Positions 28,092 to 37,301 of a DNA stretch of 64,000 bases are shown here, one piece after another. The position numbers and the translations under genes are program-made. The notes under the pieces are model-generated. The model saw only the letters and a list, made by a program, of their open reading frames with translations. It was not told where the DNA came from and did not search any database. The DNA comes from Bdellovibrio sp. NC01 (GTDB lineage: Bacteria > Bdellovibrionota > Bdellovibrionia > Bdellovibrionales > Bdellovibrionaceae): positions 62,001-126,000 of the forward strand of contig NZ_CP030034.1 of the NCBI RefSeq assembly GCF_006874625.1, given 5' to 3'. How positions within the stretch are numbered: position 1 is the first letter of the stretch; the number at the start of each line of letters is the position of its first letter.

Positions 28092-28120
28092 GCCCGCGTG
28101 AAATGCGCGGGCTTTTCTTT
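28092..28120 (+). terminator. terminator after DUF4180 gene
   Basis: GCCCGCG / CGCGGGC stem followed by TTTTCTTTG. Confidence 0.8.
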
Positions 28121-28274
28121 GTGGGTGTTCCAAAAAGCTTCCTAGTTCAAGAATTTTCATAAGTATTTCCTTAAGTCACAGTTAGGCATCTACCAGTTTT
28201 ACCTGTGCGGATCTTGGGTCTAACGTTGTTTTTGTCAGAACGAAACAAAACCAATTCAAAACATGGAGATTCAA

Positions 28275-28655
28275 ATGAAAAAGTTTTTTGTACTAGCGGT
28301 GATGGCTCTTACGGTTCAAGTTTCTGCGCAAGCGGCAACAACCGCTTTTACGGTGGCCGCTCGACGTGATTGTGACACGGACTGCGCTGTTGCTGTGGCG
28401 GATGCGAAAGCTGAAGCAATCGCAAAAGCAAATGGCACTTGCTCGCCAGGCAAAGCAGAGCAAATAACAGATTGGACTGTTCAGGTTGTAAACTACGGTA
28501 CCGCTCAAGTTCATGCGGTGTTTACATGCGGAGCGGCCTCTTGCCATAGCCGTCAACCTGTGGGGCAATTTGAACATGTTTGCCGCGAAATCGACAATGC
28601 TCAAGATTGTGGTGCTACATTCGACAACGGCGTTGATTGCGTTTGGGGTTACTAA
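28275..28655 (+). CDS. small exported Cys-rich protein
   Basis: 126 aa from the ATG at 28275; the ATG four codons earlier lies on the TGGAG ribosome site, so it is less likely. Signal peptide MKKFFVLAVMALTVQVSAQA. The mature part holds eight Cys (DCDTDCA, GTCSP, FTCGAASC, VCREI, DCGAT, DCVWGY), probably four disulfides, and an Ala-rich helix (AVADAKAEAIAKA). Probably secreted and stable. No family recognised; loosely similar in layout to the 15517 protein. Confidence 0.75.
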   Translation: MKKFFVLAVMALTVQVSAQAATTAFTVAARRDCDTDCAVAVADAKAEAIAKANGTCSPGKAEQITDWTVQVVNYGTAQVHAVFTCGAASCHSRQPVGQFEHVCREIDNAQDCGATFDNGVDCVWGY

Positions 28656-28742
28656 GAACCAGCGCTTAAGAACCTGTTAAATTCATCAAAGGCGCAGAAT
28701 TAAAAGCTGCGCCTTTGAAATTTTCTCGTCATAATTATTGAG

Positions 28743-29237
28743 ATGACAAAAGCAGGTACAAAACTTTCCTTTCAAGCGAAATTAGAAAACTGGGCCGAGG
28801 GCATGGATTATTGTGCCATCGCGGTTCCCGCCAAGATCACGAAAACTCTTGGTACGACGAAGGCCGTTCTTGTTATGGCTTCTTTAAACGGGGGCGAGCC
28901 CTTTCAAGTGAGTTTGTTTCCTGCCGGCGGTGGTCAGCACTATATTCGTGTGCGTGCGAAGGTTCGCAAACAAATGGATCTTCATGAAGGCGATAAAGTT
29001 AAAGTACAAATCGTTGTTCAAGACCGAGCTGACGTTGATTTGCCTCAAGATTTAATTGCAGCTTTAAAAGCTGAAGGCGCGTTGAAAGACTTCAATGCTT
29101 TGACGCCCGGGAAAAAGAATTACGCCGTCAGAAAAATTAACGACGTCGCAAAACCAGAAACCCGCAAAAAACGTATCAATGAGGCAGTTGAGTTGGCGTT
29201 ACAAGAAGCCGAGAAAAAAAGAGACCGCGCAAAATAA
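28743..29237 (+). CDS. DUF1905 / YdeI-like protein
   Basis: 164 aa, no signal peptide. The first 95 residues fit DUF1905 (FQAKLENW ... YCAIAVPAKI, YIRVRAKVRKQMDLHEGDKVKVQ), a small barrel. The C-terminal 70 residues (DLPQDLIAALKAEG, FNALTPGKKNYAV, KPETRKKRINEAVELAL) match the bacteriocin-resistance YdeI/OmdA-type region. Proteins with this pairing are common and poorly characterised. The start follows a short spacer with weak ribosome site; terminator downstream. Confidence 0.82.
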   Translation: MTKAGTKLSFQAKLENWAEGMDYCAIAVPAKITKTLGTTKAVLVMASLNGGEPFQVSLFPAGGGQHYIRVRAKVRKQMDLHEGDKVKVQIVVQDRADVDLPQDLIAALKAEGALKDFNALTPGKKNYAVRKINDVAKPETRKKRINEAVELALQEAEKKRDRAK

Positions 29238-29252
29238 TAACTTGATAATAAG

Positions 29253-29285
29253 AAAAGAGAGATAGCAATGCTCCCTCTCTTTTTT
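29253..29285 (+). terminator. terminator after the YdeI-like gene
   Basis: 9-bp stem AAAAGAGAG / CTCTCTTTT followed by T. Confidence 0.7.
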
Positions 29286-29318
29286 GAATTAAGTTTTCTT
29301 TTGTAAAGATTCATAATT

Positions 29319-29342
29319 CTCAATTTCTCAATTTCTCAATTT
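29319..29342. repeat. three tandem copies of CTCAATTT
   Basis: An exact 8-base unit repeated three times, immediately after the stop codon of the minus-strand hydrolase gene and between two converging genes. Possibly a slippage tract; no role seen. Confidence 0.8.
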
Positions 29343-30140
29343 CTATATTTCAGGAGTTTCTAAGATAGAAACTAAGTCCCGATTGAATTGATCCGCTTGT
29401 TCAAGTGGGTAATAGTGACCGACGTCGGGCACAATCTTAAAGCTCGCGTGAGGTATCGCGTGACTCAAGGTACGGACGGCTTCCAGGGGAACAGCTTGGT
29501 CTGAAGCCCCGGCAAAAACGAACGTAGGAACTTGGATCTCTTTAAGTGAATCTAAAATATTCCAGTTGAAGATTCCTTCAGAGTCGCGAAGGCTCGCCAA
29601 GTAACTTTCCTTAGTGAAGTTGTCTTGTGTGCGAAAGACTGAATTTAGGTATTCAAATATTTCTGGTTTCTCTGTTTTCGTTCTTTCTGAAAGAGATCCT
29701 TGAAGCATAAATCCAAAAGCGGCTTCGAAGCGCTCTTGATACGCTTGCAAGGCCACTGCAGGAACATAAGGTGCCAGATTGGTTCCACAGCTTATCAATA
29801 CCAAAGCCTTCACATACTGTGGTGATTGCAATGCAAGCTGCATAGCAATCATTCCACCAACGGAAACTCCAACAACTACAGCTTTTTCGTCACCTACTGC
29901 TTTCAGAACAGCTTCAACATCAAGAGCAAGTTTTGGAATTGAATAACCACTCGCGGGCTTATCTGAAAGACCGTGACCACGAAGATCTATCACAATAACC
30001 CGATGCTTTTGCGCCAGAGTAAAAATCTGACGACTCCAAAAATAACGGTTGGTTGAAAATGGATGCAGCAACACCACAGGTGTGCCGCTTCCATAAGTTT
30101 CAAAATAGATATTAACACCGCTTTGCTGTGCAAAAGGCAT
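29343..30140 (-). CDS. alpha/beta hydrolase
   Basis: 265 aa from the ATG at 30140, preferred over the upstream 30185 ATG because AAAGGG lies about nine bases before it. Alpha/beta-hydrolase fold: oxyanion region VVLLHPFSTN, DLRGHGLSDKP, nucleophile elbow GVSVGG (Ser93), catalytic Asp in FAGASDQAVP and His in DVGHYYPLE. Layout resembles 3-oxoadipate enol-lactonase or esterase relatives, but no aromatic pathway genes are near, so the substrate is unknown. No signal peptide. Confidence 0.9.
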   Translation of the reverse strand: MPFAQQSGVNIYFETYGSGTPVVLLHPFSTNRYFWSRQIFTLAQKHRVIVIDLRGHGLSDKPASGYSIPKLALDVEAVLKAVGDEKAVVVGVSVGGMIAMQLALQSPQYVKALVLISCGTNLAPYVPAVALQAYQERFEAAFGFMLQGSLSERTKTEKPEIFEYLNSVFRTQDNFTKESYLASLRDSEGIFNWNILDSLKEIQVPTFVFAGASDQAVPLEAVRTLSHAIPHASFKIVPDVGHYYPLEQADQFNRDLVSILETPEI

Positions 30141-30236
30141 GAGGGAACCCTTTCTGTTTCCACCTGGAAACAAAAACAGCCGCAATGAAGCAGCTGAATG
30201 TTGAAAAATAATCTTTTAAAAACGGGTGGTTAAAAT

Positions 30237-30268
30237 AAAAAAGCCGCAGAACGGCGGCTTTTTTAAAA
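30237..30268. terminator. bidirectional terminator
   Basis: AAAAAAGCCGC / GCGGCTTTTTT stem with six-base loop; ends the tRNA-Ser(GCU) transcript on the minus strand. Confidence 0.8.
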
Positions 30269-30281
30269 AACAAAATTTAAA

Positions 30282-30374
30282 TGGCGGAAAGGGCGGGATT
30301 TGAACCCGCGGTACACCTTTTGAGTGTACGAGCGTTTAGCAAACGCTTGGTTTCAGCCACTCACCCACCTTCCC
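30282..30374 (-). tRNA. tRNA-Ser (anticodon GCU)
   Basis: 93 bases with encoded CCA. Acceptor GGGAAGG pairs with CCTTTCC (one G-U pair); anticodon stem AGCGT / ACGCT shows GCT; long variable arm GTACACT..AGGTGTAC; T-arm GCGGG-TTCAAAT-CCCGC. Confidence 0.93.
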
Positions 30375-30493
30375 GCGGTCGTTATAAGCGACTAGAAACG
30401 TAAAAGTGCCATAGCCGAGTCCCCAAAGCAAGGATTGGGAAGGGTTTGGCCAGGTGCTTTTTGCAATTTTCTATAAGAAAGCTGCAAGAATGC

Positions 30494-30522
30494 TTGATTT
30501 TTCCATGTCCGCGGCTTAGAAA
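30494..30522 (+). promoter_or_regulatory. promoter of tRNA-Arg
   Basis: TTGATT, 17-base spacer, TAGAAA; 17 bases before the tRNA. Confidence 0.55.
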
Positions 30523-30539
30523 TACGTCTCTTTCACAGT

Positions 30540-30616
30540 GCACTCGTAGCTCAGCTGGATAGAGTACTTGACTACGAATCAAGTGGTCAGAGGTTCGAAT
30601 CCTCTCGAGTGCACCA
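30540..30616 (+). tRNA. tRNA-Arg (anticodon ACG)
   Basis: 77 bases with encoded CCA. Acceptor GCACTCG / CGAGTGC, anticodon stem CTTGA / TCAAG with ACG in the loop, T-arm AGAGG-TTCGAAT-CCTCT. The ACG anticodon implies deamination to ICG by tadA elsewhere. Confidence 0.96.
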
Positions 30617-30766
30617 TTTTTTCCCCTTTTTATTCCTGATGTTCGCAAATAAAATGACGCAGCCGTTAAAACCAACGGGATGAGACGTATTTTCGTCATC
30701 GAATTTCTGTTTAGACAGTTAGTTCGCCGTCGACTTCATTTTAATTCATTTTTAGCGGGCACAAAT

Positions 30767-30782
30767 CTGGCTAAAGAACTTT
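30767..30782 (+). promoter_or_regulatory. weak sigma54-like sequence
   Basis: GGGCACAAATCTGGCT keeps GG and GC at the required ten-base separation but differs from TGGCAC-N5-TTGC at two conserved positions. About 55 bases before the 30838 gene. Confidence 0.3.
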
Positions 30783-30837
30783 CCGGTACATACTACGAAA
30801 CTCATTTTTAATCCCCTGGAATGGGAAAGGATCTTTT

Positions 30838-31533
30838 ATGAAGTCTTTAGCAGTTTTAGTTGCGGGCTGTATGCTTTCAACTTCGGTATTTGCTCAGCAA
30901 GTTAGTGTCGAGCGTTTAGCTCAGACGGTAGCCAATGAAATTCAGCAAAAAGCGTATACGTTGTCGATGGCCGAAAAAGCGGAAATCAGTAGAAAGCTTC
31001 AAGAGATTCGCCGAGTCGTTAATAGAGGTGGAGCAGAAATTCCATTGCCTCCACCACCTCCGGCGCCGCCTGCTCCGACAAGCAGCTACACGTGCGTTGC
31101 GCGTGATAACGATGGCAAGGCTCCTTATGTTATTGGTGTTCGTGAAGGTTTAAATGTGACTCGTACGAAGATCACTTTCCAAACAATTGCAGACTGCGAA
31201 ACTACGATTGGTAGAGTTCGTTACGTTAATGGTCAGGCTATGCTGTGCGTGTCTCGTGATTTTGATGGCTATGAGCCTTATGTTATGGCGACTTTGCGAG
31301 GCAAGGACGTGCAACGTTATCCTAGAACAAACGGCTCAAAAGGGATGTGTGAAGATATGTTGCGCAGTCTGCAACCAGACATCACTGGCAATGCGGTTTT
31401 CTGTACATCTCGTGATAGCGACGGTCACGCTCCATTCGTTACGACAGAATTGAACATTGTGACGGGCTATAGTCGCAATAGTTCTGAAACTTTCCAAACG
31501 ATGGATTCTTGTAAGTCGTTCCTTGGACAGTAA
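30838..31533 (+). CDS. exported protein with three SRDxDGxxP repeats
   Basis: 231 aa. GGAAAGGAT ribosome site; signal peptide MKSLAVLVAGCMLSTSVFA. A helical stretch (about 20-60) and a PPPPPPAPPAP linker precede three homologous units of about 45-50 aa: YTCVARDNDGKAPYVIG, MLCVSRDFDGYEPYVMA and VFCTSRDSDGHAPFVTT, each with a later partner Cys (DCET, MCED, SCKS). The conserved D-x-D-G could bind calcium and each unit probably holds one disulfide. No known family recognised; a surface or periplasmic binding role is a guess. Confidence 0.82.
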   Translation: MKSLAVLVAGCMLSTSVFAQQVSVERLAQTVANEIQQKAYTLSMAEKAEISRKLQEIRRVVNRGGAEIPLPPPPPAPPAPTSSYTCVARDNDGKAPYVIGVREGLNVTRTKITFQTIADCETTIGRVRYVNGQAMLCVSRDFDGYEPYVMATLRGKDVQRYPRTNGSKGMCEDMLRSLQPDITGNAVFCTSRDSDGHAPFVTTELNIVTGYSRNSSETFQTMDSCKSFLGQ

Positions 31534-31560
31534 TTAAAATCTAAAGTGATTTAAAAATTT

Positions 31561-31607
31561 AAGACCTCGTGCGGTTTTCTCTCTTCCCCGCACGAGGTCT
31601 TTTTTTT
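31561..31607 (+). terminator. strong terminator after the repeat protein
   Basis: Stem AGACCTCGTGCGG / CCGCACGAGGTCT (13 bp) and a run of eight T. Confidence 0.92.
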
Positions 31608-31678
31608 GTGCTTGAAAATATTCGATGTCTTCGGGTCTGACCTTACAGTATCTTTTCAGATAAGGCGGAGGCTTCGCA

Positions 31679-32140
31679 GTGAATCCGAAATTATTAGTTA
31701 AGACAGTGATTCTGGTTATTGCTCTGGCAGCAGTGATCTATGGAATTAAAAATTTAAACTCTCCAGAGTTCGCAACGAACTCGCAAGATCCGAACAGTGC
31801 AATTTCAGCGTTGTTAGGTGCAGATGTAAGACCGTTGAACTGGTGTCCTGCTCAGGTCCAAAAAATTGAAGTCATGATGTCGTCAGAAGTGCGTAAGAAT
31901 TTAAGTGAAGCCAAGGATCTGACGTCGCTTTGTGAAATCATGATCGGCGGGGTGACGGCGGATCAGTTAGAAAAGGCTCGTTTCGTGAAACGTGCAGTTG
32001 CAACGGGTTCGGGCGGCGATGAAAGAGTTTTGGAACAGGTCCCGGGAGCTTCCGGAGCCATCATTTTTAGGGTTCAAGGGATGCCTTTCAGCTCGCCAAT
32101 GCTGGAAAAAGCCCTAAACCGCCTGGAAGAAACAAAATGA
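31679..32140 (+). CDS. membrane-anchored hypothetical protein
   Basis: 153 aa from a GTG with GGAG nine bases upstream. One N-terminal hydrophobic segment (LLVKTVILVIALAAVIYGI) without a clear cleavage site, so an anchored periplasmic protein. The soluble part has two Cys (NWCPAQV and SLCEIM) and alternating charged helices. No family recognised. It is followed by tRNA-Asn on the same strand with its own promoter. Confidence 0.75.
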   Translation: MNPKLLVKTVILVIALAAVIYGIKNLNSPEFATNSQDPNSAISALLGADVRPLNWCPAQVQKIEVMMSSEVRKNLSEAKDLTSLCEIMIGGVTADQLEKARFVKRAVATGSGGDERVLEQVPGASGAIIFRVQGMPFSSPMLEKALNRLEETK

Positions 32141-32164
32141 CCCTAGATTCGGCCGGATTTCTGT

Positions 32165-32193
32165 TTGACAAGAAAGATCGGGTCCACTAATTT
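32165..32193 (+). promoter_or_regulatory. promoter of tRNA-Asn
   Basis: Consensus TTGACA, 17-base spacer, TAATTT; 16 bases before the tRNA. Confidence 0.7.
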
Positions 32194-32209
32194 AGCCTCT
32201 CACCGATGT

Positions 32210-32285
32210 TCAGGAGTAGCTCAGTCGGTAGAGCAAGCGGCTGTTAACCGCTGGGTCGGGGGTTCGAGTCCCTCCTCCTGAGCCA
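32210..32285 (+). tRNA. tRNA-Asn (anticodon GUU)
   Basis: 76 bases with encoded CCA. Acceptor TCAGGAG / CTCCTGA, anticodon stem AGCGG / CCGCT with GTT in the loop, T-arm GGGGG-TTCGAGT-CCCTC. Confidence 0.96.
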
Positions 32286-32300
32286 TTTTTTTCGAAATTC

Positions 32301-32332
32301 AACCCCAAGTAACCCTTGGGGTTTTTTATTTT
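32301..32332 (+). terminator. terminator after tRNA-Asn
   Basis: AACCCCAAG / CTTGGGGTT stem followed by TTTTATTTT. Confidence 0.85.
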
Positions 32333-32416
32333 CTGCGGACAAATCCAAACCAAAGGTAAGCTCGTTTTAAGATACATGTTGTCCGCGAACGCATAGATCT
32401 GTAGGATTTTTCTTAG

Positions 32417-32992
32417 ATGAAATACTCTAAGTGCGTTTCTAAATATCTTATTTTCTTTGCCTTTTGTTCTTTGCTTGCTTGTTCAAGCTCAGACTATTCG
32501 AATCCGGCGCCGGCTGCTCCCGATAATAATTCTGCTGCTCAGAAACCTGTCTACAATAATATTGCGGAAGGCTTAGTGAATGGCCGATCGTGGAAATTCG
32601 TTTCGGGTAAAGCAAGTCTCTTTAAGCGCAATGGGAAATTCTATTTAGAAGTAAAGCTGTGGAATGAAGTTTACAGCGATCCTTGCAATCAGTATTTCGG
32701 TTCGACTTATCAAATTCGCCTGTATGCGGAAAACAAAGTTGGTGAGGGAAAAATCGATCCAGGTGATCCCTTCAACTTGATTCCAACAATCATTTTTTCT
32801 GACTTAACTTCGAGTGGCGACTATCGCAACAACATGGTCGCAAGCGAAGGCGTGATCCACGTGCAAAGCATGGCAAATGGCCGAGTGGTGGGCGCGGTTC
32901 AGGGGAATTTCCGCTCAAGCTCTGTCGGTCGCACGGAAGTTATCGGGAACTTCGATGTTCCTTTCTGTGAATCAAAACGCGCCTCAAACTGA
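32417..32992 (+). CDS. lipoprotein of unknown function
   Basis: 191 aa. Signal peptide with lipobox (LLAC, Cys about 22) and Ser residues after it, which favour transport to the outer membrane. A short Pro/Ala/Asn linker leads to a beta-rich domain: GRSWKFVSGKASLFKRNGKF, YLEVKLWNEVYSDPCNQYFG, TYQIRLYAENKVGEGKI and a late GAVQGNFR strand. Two Cys in the domain may pair. Resembles generic exported lipocalin-like lipoproteins but the family is not certain. Monocistronic. Confidence 0.8.
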   Translation: MKYSKCVSKYLIFFAFCSLLACSSSDYSNPAPAAPDNNSAAQKPVYNNIAEGLVNGRSWKFVSGKASLFKRNGKFYLEVKLWNEVYSDPCNQYFGSTYQIRLYAENKVGEGKIDPGDPFNLIPTIIFSDLTSSGDYRNNMVASEGVIHVQSMANGRVVGAVQGNFRSSSVGRTEVIGNFDVPFCESKRASN

Positions 32993-33107
32993 CACAAAAG
33001 GGCTTACTGAGGCCCTCAAACCCAATATATTGCAAATGAGTCATAAATTGACGGGCACGAGCTTTGTAACACATGGCTCCGAATAGCTCACGTCTGTTGG
33101 AGGACTC

Positions 33108-33668
33108 ATGAACCCTGTTAAACATCTGCCATTAATCGCATTTATCGCGATGACCGCTTTCACAATGAAAGCGCAAGCGCAGTCCTCTATGACTCAAACC
33201 CAAGTTCCAGTGGCAACGACTGCCCAGGCAGCTCACGTAAAAAGCTACCGCGAATGGAAGCATGAGCTTGTTCTAGATGCACAAAACCGCGTTACTATTA
33301 TCAAAACTCAAATCGAAACTCGCAAAGCTTTGCGTACGGCCGCTATGGGCGTTGATCCTAATATGGCGCGCACACGTGGTCTTGAGGCCGTGGCGTCTCG
33401 TGATTTGGCTTTAGAGAAATTGGAAAAAGACCTTCGTGAAGAGCAATACGACCTTGATGTTGCGAACGATCTGACTGTGACTGATTATTTCGTAGGTTAT
33501 TTGACGAAGGTTCAAAACAAGAAGGCCGCATTCCAAGAAGTCGCAGGCAAGCTTTCTCCAGAGGAAGTGGCAGAGCTTATGACCGCTTATGCGAACTCTG
33601 TTTTCGGTGCGCATGCGGCTGATTTGCCAGCAAGTGCTGCGAATATTTCTAAAGAACCAGGTAAGTAA
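33108..33668 (+). CDS. periplasmic coiled-coil protein
   Basis: 186 aa. Signal peptide ending KAQAQ (about residue 25). The mature region from about 50 to 130 is strongly helical and charged (RVTIIKTQIETRKALR, SRDLALEKLEKDLREEQYDL), consistent with a coiled coil, followed by TDYFVGYLTKVQNKKAAFQEV and a helical tail. No known domain. Possibly structural in the periplasm. A GCTTC / GAAGC hairpin with a short T stretch follows at 33683-33702. Confidence 0.78.
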   Translation: MNPVKHLPLIAFIAMTAFTMKAQAQSSMTQTQVPVATTAQAAHVKSYREWKHELVLDAQNRVTIIKTQIETRKALRTAAMGVDPNMARTRGLEAVASRDLALEKLEKDLREEQYDLDVANDLTVTDYFVGYLTKVQNKKAAFQEVAGKLSPEEVAELMTAYANSVFGAHAADLPASAANISKEPGK

Positions 33669-33800
33669 TCATACGTACTCTGGCTTCGTGTTGAAGCAGT
33701 TTTAAAAATCCCTCTTAAAATCCCCGTCTTTGCTCTTTGCGTCAGGCCTTCTAGGCCTTTCTGTGCTTCATTTTTTTAATAAAATTTGGGGCAGCCGACC

Positions 33801-33828
33801 TTGACTTAAAACGCCACCGATTCATATT
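33801..33828 (+). promoter_or_regulatory. promoter of groES-groEL
   Basis: TTGACT, 16-base spacer, CATATT, 44 bases before groES. CCTTGAC with a downstream CCGATTCAT also gives a partial heat-shock sigma32-like reading. No CIRCE inverted repeat was found. Confidence 0.5.
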
Positions 33829-33871
33829 AGTTTCGTTCAAATTTTCTATATAAACTAACGGAGGCATTACT

Positions 33872-34174
33872 ATGGCTAAGAGTGAAATTGGCGTACGTCC
33901 ACTTCACGACAGAATTCTTGTTCGCAGAATGGCGGAAGAAGAAAAAACTGCTGGCGGTCTATTCATCCCAGACACAGCAAAAGAAAAACCACAAAAAGGT
34001 GAAATCATCGCAACTGGTAAAGGCCGTATCACTGAAGACGGAAAAGTTCTTCCTCTTGAAGTGAAAGTTGGCGACAAAGTTCTTTTCTCTAAATACGCAG
34101 GAACTGAGTTGAAACTTGAAGGCGCTGAATACTTGATGATGCGCGAAGAAGACATCTTGGGTGTTTTCCAATAA
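33872..34174 (+). CDS. groES: co-chaperonin GroES
   Basis: 100 aa. Forms the seven-subunit lid of the GroEL cage. [13 protein letters not shown] at the start, the mobile loop [18 protein letters not shown], and [18 protein letters not shown] are family signatures. ACGGAGG ribosome site. First gene of the groESL operon, 36 bases before groEL. Confidence 0.98.
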   Translation: MAKSEIGVRPLHDRILVRRMAEEEKTAGGLFIPDTAKEKPQKGEIIATGKGRITEDGKVLPLEVKVGDKVLFSKYAGTELKLEGAEYLMMREEDILGVFQ

Positions 34175-34207
34175 TTCTCTTTTCTAATAAGAAACTAAAC
34201 GGAGTAA

Positions 34208-35857
<1,650 letters not shown>

Positions 35858-35889
35858 TTCATCGCCTAAGCTTTGCTATAAAGGCTTAT

Positions 35890-35921
35890 AAAGCCCAGGT
35901 AACCCCTGGGCTTTTTTTATT
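35890..35921 (+). terminator. terminator of groESL
   Basis: AAGCCCAGG / CCTGGGCTT stem with T7. Confidence 0.9.
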
Positions 35922-36047
35922 TGATCTGATCAGTGTCATTTCTTGTGACATCCATGAACTAATTTCCTCTTACATTCCGGAAATTTGCGAAACATGAGTG
36001 TGTCACCTATAAATCAACCTCTATTGATCTAAACAGGGGTTATTAAA

Positions 36048-37298
36048 GTGAAATTCGTCCTTTTGCTTTCAATGCTTTTTGCTTCGCAAAGTTTCGCGGG
36101 GATTTTGTCAGTATCTTCTAAAGAAGTACGCTTTAACTACAAAGCGGAATTCCAAACTTCGCAAACTGAAGAAGATGCCGTTAATCTTTCTTATTCTCAC
36201 GCGCAACATTTATTCGGCTACTTACAATCACCTTCTGTAACTGGAAGTTTCGGTATTGATTCACAAACACTGGGTATCGGTGCGCCGAAGATGCCCCTGA
36301 ACTTCCAAATTATTTCAGATAAAAAAACAAAGGGTGTGCGCACAATTTCATATAAAGTCAGTGGCTTGATGATTCTGAATAAATTGGCTGAAGCACAACT
36401 GACTGAACAAAAAGAATGGCATATCACTTTGCCCTACGACCTTGATAATTTCTATGCAGAGAAATGTACAGACGAACACTATAGCTCGTTCGGTGACTTC
36501 TGGTATTTCTATGATCCATTCCGTAAAGGTTGTGGATTTTTGCAACAAGAACCAATGGCAAAACAAGTTGTCGTAAAGATAGCTCCGGTTGCGAAAGTCG
36601 AAGACACGTCAGCGCATTTTGCTGATCTTCGTGGCGACAATGGCAACGGTGATTTGTTTGATATCGCGACGATCAATGGCTTTTCTGACAGTGCGAAAGA
36701 CAGTGAAGATATCGGTCGTCAAAATTGGGAAGAAGGTAACGAATGGTTGCGCAGCCTTGGTTTCCAAGAGCGCATGGTTGCTAAATACCAAAATCGCCCA
36801 GTGATCGAGTTCACGAAAGATTTGAAAAAAGCTGATGGCAAAATCATTAAAGTACGTGTGACTCGCCTTCTTGCGGAAACAGGCATTGAATATAAGAACG
36901 TGACGTTCGCGAAGTTCTTTAAAAATGCTTTGGAAAAAGCAGACGTGGTTATCTATGAAGGTCATTCTGGTTTGGGTGGCAATTTGGATATTCCAGCGCT
37001 TGAAGAAAAAGCTGGCAAGATTACTTTTGATCCGAAGAAACGTCAGTTGTTCTTCTTCGATTCATGCTCAAGCTATTCTTATTATTTAAGTACGTTTGAA
37101 GCGCAGAAATCTAAAGGCAAGATCGATATTTTGACTCAAGGTTTGCAGAGTTATTTCTGGGCAGAGCTTCCTAGCTTGAAGGTCTTGTTCATGTACTTAT
37201 TAAGTCCGAACAAAGACCCTCAGTGGAGTGAAGTTTTAAGAGCGATGGAAAAGGTTCTTGAAGGCCAAACTCAAATGTTGAGTGTTGGTTCGATCTAA
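36048..37298 (+). CDS. exported protein with caspase-like (clan CD) His/Cys motif
   Basis: 416 aa from a GTG preceded by AGGGG. Signal peptide MKFVLLLSMLFASQSFAG. The N-terminal 200 residues form a beta-rich domain of unknown type. In the C-terminal part VVIYEGHSGLGG (His306) and LFFFDSCSSYSYY (Cys340) stand after hydrophobic strands, matching the arrangement of the catalytic dyad in clan CD cysteine peptidases (gingipain, clostripain, caspase relatives). The intervening 33 residues and the following helix are plausible for that fold. If active it would be a secreted protease, relevant to a predator. Catalysis is inference; it could also be an inactive homologue. Confidence 0.6.
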   Translation: MKFVLLLSMLFASQSFAGILSVSSKEVRFNYKAEFQTSQTEEDAVNLSYSHAQHLFGYLQSPSVTGSFGIDSQTLGIGAPKMPLNFQIISDKKTKGVRTISYKVSGLMILNKLAEAQLTEQKEWHITLPYDLDNFYAEKCTDEHYSSFGDFWYFYDPFRKGCGFLQQEPMAKQVVVKIAPVAKVEDTSAHFADLRGDNGNGDLFDIATINGFSDSAKDSEDIGRQNWEEGNEWLRSLGFQERMVAKYQNRPVIEFTKDLKKADGKIIKVRVTRLLAETGIEYKNVTFAKFFKNALEKADVVIYEGHSGLGGNLDIPALEEKAGKITFDPKKRQLFFFDSCSSYSYYLSTFEAQKSKGKIDILTQGLQSYFWAELPSLKVLFMYLLSPNKDPQWSEVLRAMEKVLEGQTQMLSVGSI

Positions 37299-37301
37299 GA
37301 A

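Noticed and set aside
30382-30699. Minus-strand 105-aa frame across tRNA-Arg
   Set aside because: Antisense to a tRNA; frames reading ALERIRTSDHLIRSQ are a common annotation artefact.
33725-33775. Possible c-di-GMP-I riboswitch piece (GACGCAAAG on the minus strand with GCACAG nearby)
   Set aside because: Only one half-motif fits; the second helix with its AGCGGGG-type sequence is missing.
33669-33871. CIRCE element before groES
   Set aside because: No TTAGCACTC-N9-GAGTGCTAA repeat is present.
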